From: Flavobacterium sp. 123
Lineage (GTDB): Bacteria; Bacteroidota; Bacteroidia; Flavobacteriales; Flavobacteriaceae
Length of the DNA stretch: 64,000 bases
Assembly: GCF_003634825.1 (NCBI RefSeq)
Contig: NZ_RBXD01000001.1
Location: 248,001 to 312,000 of the forward strand
Direction: 5' to 3'
Within the stretch, counting starts at the first letter, position 1. Every line of letters begins with the position of its first letter. A program made the translations under genes and the position numbers. This document shows, piece by piece, positions 59,891 through 64,000 of this stretch. The notes under the pieces are model-generated. The model worked only from the letters and a program-made list of their open reading frames with translations, had not been told where the DNA came from and did not search any database.

Positions 59891-61168
59891 TTAAAACTTA
59901 TGCTCTTTTTTACTAATTGCTAATAAGGAGACCAAAGAAATAAAAGCCGCTATAGAAAGATAAAAACCAACATAAGTCAAACTATAATGAGTTGCTAACC
60001 AAATTGCAATCATTGGAGCAAAAGCGGCACCTATAATTCCCGCTAGATTAAAGGTTAATGAAGCACCTGAATAACGTACCGTAGTGGGGAACAATTCAGA
60101 AAGAAAAGTTCCTATTGGTCCATAGGTAAAGCCCATCAAAGACATTCCCATACATAAAAACAACGTTACCATAACCGTACTTCCCGAGTTCAAGAAAAAA
60201 GAAAAGGTAAAACCAAAAAGTGCAATAACACTCGATGCATAAATCAACATTTTACGACGCCCAATTCGGTCAGCAATGACAGCAGAGACAGGGATAAAAA
60301 GCGCAAAAAATAAGACTGAAAACAACTGAATCAATAAAAAATCTCTTTTGGAATAACCTAAATCAGATGTTGCCCAACTCAAAGAAAAAACAGTCATCAA
60401 ATAAAACACTAAAAAAGTAGTGATAGCTGCAAATGTTCCAAAAATTAATTCTTTTTTATACGATTGCAATAATGCAACGAAAGGGATTTTTACTTGCTCT
60501 TGTTCTAATTTTGAATTCTCAAAAGCGGGAGTTTCTGAAATTTTCAACCTAATATAAAATCCAACTATTACTAACAATGAGCTAGCTATAAACGGTATTC
60601 TCCACCCATAATCTAGAAAATCCTCACTGCTCATTGTATCGGTTAAAATTAAAAAAGTACCGCCTGAAAGCAACAAACCAATTGGAGCACCTAATTGCGG
60701 AAACATGCCATACCAAGCACGTTTATTAGGTGGTGCATTCTCAATAGCTAACAAAACAGCTCCTCCCCATTCACCTCCTAATCCAACTCCCTGCCCAAAT
60801 CGACACAACATTAGCAACAATGGAGCTGCAATACCTATACTCGCATAACTTGGTAAAAAACCAATACATATAGTTGAAATTCCCATAGTCAATAAAGCAG
60901 CTATTAATGTAGCTTTACGTCCTATTTTATCTCCATAATGTCCAAAAACAGCCGAACCAATTGGTCTAGAAAGAAATGCAATTGAAAATGTAGCCAACGA
61001 TTCTAAAACAGAGTTTGTACTGTCAGCACCCGGGAAAAACAACTGTGGAAAAACCAAAACGGCTGCATTGGCATAGATATAAAAATCAAAAAATTCTATT
61101 GTAGTTCCTATTAAACTTCCAAAAAGAACATGCTTTAACGAATTTTCTGTTTGTAATTTTGCTTTCAT
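59891..61168 (-). CDS. MFS transporter, metabolite:H+ symporter (MHS) family
   Basis: A 425-aa 12-helix transporter. The loop-2 motif GHYGDKIGRKATLIAALL and the MHS-type FGQGVGLGGEWGGAVLLAIENAP are clear, as is VIADRIGRRKMLIYASSVIA in the second half. It resembles ShiA/KgtP-type carriers for organic acids or osmolytes. It lies 26 nt from the stop of... its downstream neighbour is the rSAM gene on the same strand, with 47 nt between the two coding regions, so they may share a transcript. Substrate unknown. Confidence 0.9.
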   Translation of the reverse strand: MKAKLQTENSLKHVLFGSLIGTTIEFFDFYIYANAAVLVFPQLFFPGADSTNSVLESLATFSIAFLSRPIGSAVFGHYGDKIGRKATLIAALLTMGISTICIGFLPSYASIGIAAPLLLMLCRFGQGVGLGGEWGGAVLLAIENAPPNKRAWYGMFPQLGAPIGLLLSGGTFLILTDTMSSEDFLDYGWRIPFIASSLLVIVGFYIRLKISETPAFENSKLEQEQVKIPFVALLQSYKKELIFGTFAAITTFLVFYLMTVFSLSWATSDLGYSKRDFLLIQLFSVLFFALFIPVSAVIADRIGRRKMLIYASSVIALFGFTFSFFLNSGSTVMVTLFLCMGMSLMGFTYGPIGTFLSELFPTTVRYSGASLTFNLAGIIGAAFAPMIAIWLATHYSLTYVGFYLSIAAFISLVSLLAISKKEHKF

Positions 61169-61277
61169 AAATACGATTTAGTTTTAAAACGGAAACTAAA
61201 ATGCTACTATTTTTCGAAACCAACAAATATTTAGTTCCAATAATTTTTGGTAATTTTACTCCAAACAAAAATAATCT

Positions 61278-62867
61278 ATGCCAACCGACTGTATAAGCTA
61301 TCAAAATTCCGGGTATTTTTCTTCATTAATGAATGATTATTTAGATCAAAAACCTAATCTACAGCCTCTATACAACCGGTTTCCACAACTTGAAAACTTT
61401 CAAGAACAAATCATAGAAAAGCAAGCCAATTTTGATGATACAACAAGAGCAACTTTAGTATCGGTTTTAAAAAAACAGTATGCAAATGAAGAAATTTCTG
61501 TAACAACAAAACAGAATATTGAAGCTTTGGTACTCCATAATACTTTTACAGTTACTACCGGACATCAATTAAATTTATTTAGTGGCCCATTATATTTCTT
61601 ATATAAAATTATTTCAACTATTAATCTGACAACTGAATTAAAAGAAAAATACCCTGAATTTAATTTTGTTCCAATATATTGGATGGCTACAGAAGACCAT
61701 GATTTTGAAGAAATAAATTATTTCAATTTTAAAGGTAAAAAGTTCAGATGGAACACCAAAAGTTCAGGTCCAGTAGGGCGATTATCAACAGAAGGCTTAG
61801 CTGATTTCTTTGAGATATTTTCACTAGAAATTGGTTCAAGCACACATGCAAACACGATTAAAAAACTATTTGAAGATGCCTACCTGAATCATCCTAATTT
61901 AGCAGATGCCACACGATATTTAGCCAATAAACTTTTTGGAGCATACGGCTTAGTTATTATTGATGGTGATAATTCTGAATTAAAAAGAAACTTCATCCCT
62001 TTTGTAAAAGAAGAATTACTGAATCAGTCTTCACACAAACTAGTTTTAAAAACTGCCGAAAAATTAAAAAACTATACCGTTCAGGTAAATCCACGTGAAA
62101 TAAATCTTTTTTACATTGAAAATGATTTGAGGGAACGAATTATCCTAGAGAATGGAAAATACAAAGTGAACAACACTAAAATAGAATTTTCGGAAAGTGA
62201 AATCATTTCCTTATTAGAAAACAATCCCGAAAAATTCAGCCCCAATGTAATCATGCGACCCTTATATCAGGAAGTCATTTTACCTAATTTATGCTACATT
62301 GGTGGTGGTGGAGAAATTGCTTATTGGTTAGAGTTGAAATCGTTCTTTGATGCTGTCAAAATAACTTTTCCAATGCTTTTGGTTCGTAATTCTGTACTTT
62401 TAGCAACCGAAAAACAAGTTAAAAAAACAGATAAATTAAATCTAAATTGGAAAGATTTGTTTTCAAAACAAGAAGAATTAATTAACCTTAAAACCAAAGA
62501 CTTATCTGAATTTCCAATTGACTTAATCAATCTGAAACTACAGCTACAAAAACAGTTTGAATCTCTTTATGAAATAACAAATCAAACGGATCAATCTTTT
62601 GCAGGTGCTGTAAAAGCACAGGAAAAGAAACAAATAAAAGGGCTAGGAAATTTAGAAAAAAGGTTGTTAAAAGCCCAAAAAAGAAAATTAAGCGACATTT
62701 TAGAACGAATTATAGACTTGCAAAATGAATTATTCCCAAACAAAAGTTTGCAAGAACGTCAAGCTAATTTTTCGGAATTTTATTTAGAAAGTGGAGAGAA
62801 TTTAATTCCAATTTTAATCCAAAAGCTAGAGCCTTTGAGTACTAATTTTGAAATTATCGTTCTTTAA
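61278..62867 (+). CDS. bshC: Bacillithiol biosynthesis cysteine-adding enzyme BshC
   Basis: A 529-aa enzyme that adds cysteine to glucosaminyl-malate in the last step of bacillithiol synthesis. Typical segments are TTGHQLNLFSGPLYFLYKI, PIYWMATEDHDFEEINYFN, GLVIIDGDNSELKRNF and NLCYIGGGGEIAYWLELKS; a C-terminal coiled coil (about 400-480) matches the BshC dimer helix. Bacillithiol is the main low-molecular-weight thiol in many Bacteroidota, so this is expected. The bshA and bshB genes are not in the window. Start ATG 61278. Confidence 0.95.
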   Translation: MPTDCISYQNSGYFSSLMNDYLDQKPNLQPLYNRFPQLENFQEQIIEKQANFDDTTRATLVSVLKKQYANEEISVTTKQNIEALVLHNTFTVTTGHQLNLFSGPLYFLYKIISTINLTTELKEKYPEFNFVPIYWMATEDHDFEEINYFNFKGKKFRWNTKSSGPVGRLSTEGLADFFEIFSLEIGSSTHANTIKKLFEDAYLNHPNLADATRYLANKLFGAYGLVIIDGDNSELKRNFIPFVKEELLNQSSHKLVLKTAEKLKNYTVQVNPREINLFYIENDLRERIILENGKYKVNNTKIEFSESEIISLLENNPEKFSPNVIMRPLYQEVILPNLCYIGGGGEIAYWLELKSFFDAVKITFPMLLVRNSVLLATEKQVKKTDKLNLNWKDLFSKQEELINLKTKDLSEFPIDLINLKLQLQKQFESLYEITNQTDQSFAGAVKAQEKKQIKGLGNLEKRLLKAQKRKLSDILERIIDLQNELFPNKSLQERQANFSEFYLESGENLIPILIQKLEPLSTNFEIIVL

Positions 62868-62977
62868 AAAAGATTTCGAAATCATTTCACCAAACCCAAT
62901 TCACCAAAAAATCACATTAATAACAAGCAAAGTCCAATTTTTTGTTTATTTGTCAAAATAAGTCAATAAAAAATAAC

Positions 62978-62985
62978 TAATTTTG
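62978..62985 (+). promoter_or_regulatory. -7 element of ndk
   Basis: TAATTTTG followed by CGTAA, full TAnnTTTG match, 25 nt before ATG 63011; a TTTG lies 25 nt upstream, which is beyond the usual spacing. Confidence 0.5.
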
Positions 62986-63010
62986 CGTAAAATATAAAAT
63001 ACACAAATAA

Positions 63011-63430
63011 ATGGCGACTAATAGAACTTTTACAATGATTAAGCCTGATGCTGTTGCAAACGGACACATCGGAAACATTTTGGCAATGATTACAAACGGA
63101 GGTTTCAAAATTGTTTCTTTAAAATTAACACAATTAACTGTTGCTGATGCACAAGCATTTTACGCAGTTCATGCAGCAAGACCATTTTACGGTGAACTAG
63201 TTGAGTTTATGTCAAGAGGACCTATTGTTGCGGCCATTTTAGAAAAAGAAAATGCAGTTGAGGATTTTAGAACTTTAATTGGAGCTACAAACCCTGCTGA
63301 AGCTGCCGAAGGAACTATCCGTAAAGCATACGCAACTTCTATTGGAGAAAATGCAGTTCACGGTTCTGATAGTGATGAAAATGCTGCTATTGAAGGTGCG
63401 TTCCATTTTGCAGGAAGAGAGCAATTCTAG
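63011..63430 (+). CDS. ndk: Nucleoside diphosphate kinase
   Basis: A 139-aa enzyme that moves the gamma phosphate between nucleoside triphosphates and diphosphates through a phosphohistidine. Catalytic H117 is in [27 protein letters not shown] and [15 protein letters not shown] are the nucleotide-site motifs. The length and C-terminal sequence match the Bacteroidota enzyme. Monocistronic with its own -7 box and a terminator at 63465-63498. Confidence 0.97.
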   Translation: MATNRTFTMIKPDAVANGHIGNILAMITNGGFKIVSLKLTQLTVADAQAFYAVHAARPFYGELVEFMSRGPIVAAILEKENAVEDFRTLIGATNPAEAAEGTIRKAYATSIGENAVHGSDSDENAAIEGAFHFAGREQF

Positions 63431-63464
63431 TATTCAGTTTCAGACTAAAACCGTAATAAAAAAG

Positions 63465-63498
63465 AAAATCCAGTTTCAAAATTGAAACTGGATTTTTT
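63465..63498. terminator. Bidirectional terminator between ndk and the DUF721 gene
   Basis: A 13-bp perfect stem (63465-63477 with 63484-63496), 6-nt loop, T run to 63498 on the plus strand and an A-rich left flank for the minus strand. Confidence 0.85.
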
Positions 63499-63510
63499 AT
63501 TTATAATCAC

Positions 63511-63543
63511 AACTGAACACTAAAAACTAAAAACTGAACACTA
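63511..63543. repeat. Short direct repeat after the DUF721 gene
   Basis: AACTGAACACTA occurs at 63511-63522 and again at 63532-63543, the second copy overlapping the DUF721 stop codon. Short AAAACT-like phrases lie between. Confidence 0.5.
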
Positions 63544-63837
63544 TCTAAGAACAACATCCTTTACAACATTTCGCTTCAATTCTTCGTTAATCATTGCAAC
63601 AATTTTCGATTTTCCGTGACTCAACTCTTCCCTCAAAACTGACGAAGTTAATTCAACATATAACGTACTCCCTTTTAAAACTACATTTCTGGTATAACTA
63701 TTTACACCATTTCCCATAAGATTTTTCCATGCATCCTTAACATCAATTTGATCCATGCCCGGTTGCAATTTATTCTCTTGAATGATATGCTTCAGAACAT
63801 CCCCAACCGTACTTTGATTATTTAGTCTTTTTGCCAT
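63541..63837 (-). CDS. DUF721 (DciA-like) protein
   Basis: A 98-aa protein of the DUF721 family. The pattern KHIIQENKLQPGMDQIDVKDAWKNLMG followed by the strand VVLKGSTLYVELTSSVLREELS (quoted in part) is typical. DciA proteins with this domain load the replicative helicase in bacteria that lack DnaC; the short single-domain form here is common in Bacteroidota, where it often sits near recF. The start overlaps the upstream gene by 20 nt in another frame, so the two are coupled. The helicase-loading role is inferred from family. Confidence 0.85.
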   Translation of the reverse strand: MAKRLNNQSTVGDVLKHIIQENKLQPGMDQIDVKDAWKNLMGNGVNSYTRNVVLKGSTLYVELTSSVLREELSHGKSKIVAMINEELKRNVVKDVVLR

Positions 63838-64000
63838 CTTCCAAAATATTTATTGGTCCTGATTTCTTATAGTGATATTCTTTTTTTTCTGCATTTTTAA
63901 CCACTAATTCCTCATCGGTAAGAGTGATTAATTCCTCAGACCATTTCATATAAGGTGTCGAATAATCTAAATATGCTTTATCATCCGCAAAACGAACAAC
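63818..64000 (-). CDS. Unidentified protein, partial (C-terminal 60 residues)
   Basis: A frame is open from the right edge to a stop at 63818-63820 and overlaps the DUF721 start by 20 nt. The visible end contains YLDYSTPYMKWSEELITLTD, EELVVKNAEKKEYHYKK and a terminal DGKKTK. The strand-like ITLTDEELVV pattern recalls the end of small lipocalin-like exported proteins, but 60 residues are not enough to name it. The start and most of the gene lie outside the window. Confidence 0.7.
   Translation of the reverse strand, partial: VVRFADDKAYLDYSTPYMKWSEELITLTDEELVVKNAEKKEYHYKKSGPINILEDGKKTK

Overview
The window looks like chromosome from a Flavobacterium-type member of the Bacteroidota. The evidence is: AT-rich DNA; promoters of the TTG / TAnnTTTG type instead of E. 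coli -35/-10 boxes; two secreted proteins with the type B (gliding-motility type) sorting domain of the type IX secretion system; OmpP1/FadL and 2TM-domain proteins; an archaeal-type ProRS; and BshC of bacillithiol synthesis. I see no phage, insertion sequence, CRISPR array or replication origin.

Layout. 1-3.4 kb: LPS/surface-glycan genes (GT9, cut by the left edge; GT2; a Kdo-kinase-like protein; GT4). 3.5-7.5 kb: housekeeping (threonylcarbamoyl-AMP synthase, CCA-adding enzyme, heme A synthase, CDP-alcohol phosphotransferase). 7.6-9.7 kb: a LytTR two-component operon with 2TM membrane modules. 9.9-14.7 kb: acetyltransferase, VOC protein, a CLC-type anion channel with an HPP membrane protein, a pRiA4b ORF-3-like protein and an NdpA-type nucleoid protein. 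14.9-18.3 kb: a small Cys-rich protein, an unassigned protein with kinase-like motifs, and an ABC-2 exporter. 18.3-23.0 kb: two T9SS cargo proteins. 23.2-30.6 kb: typA, a PAS kinase plus receiver, rpsT, three tRNA-Glu genes, proS and a Tyr/Gly-rich lipoprotein. 30.6-35.9 kb: OmpP1-like porin, a flavo-1-like RNA element, rimO, two exported proteins and a TorF-like outer-membrane protein.

36.3-50.5 kb is the most distinctive part. A nine-gene leftward operon encodes an NhaC-like transporter, two paralogous GNAT acetyltransferases, two class III aminotransferases, a YtcJ-like amidohydrolase, an Lrp/AsnC regulator and two aldehyde dehydrogenases (one Sad/YneI-like). A divergent three-gene rightward operon encodes a CoA-acylating semialdehyde dehydrogenase, another GNAT and an omega-aminotransferase. 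Together they look like a route that imports an amine or omega-amino acid, transaminates it, oxidises the semialdehyde, and feeds succinate or acetyl/propionyl-CoA into central metabolism. The substrate cannot be read from sequence.

50.5-64 kb: a hybrid sensor kinase, an aldo/keto reductase, a three-gene biotin-dependent acyl-CoA carboxylase (which could take up propionyl-CoA), a B12-binding radical SAM protein with an unusual cysteine spacing, an MHS-family transporter, bshC, ndk, a DUF721/DciA-like protein, and the end of an unidentified gene at the right edge.

Start codons were re-chosen in several genes. The TTTG of the Bacteroidota -7 element creates in-frame TTG codons that falsely lengthen reading frames; two genes do appear to use a real TTG start.
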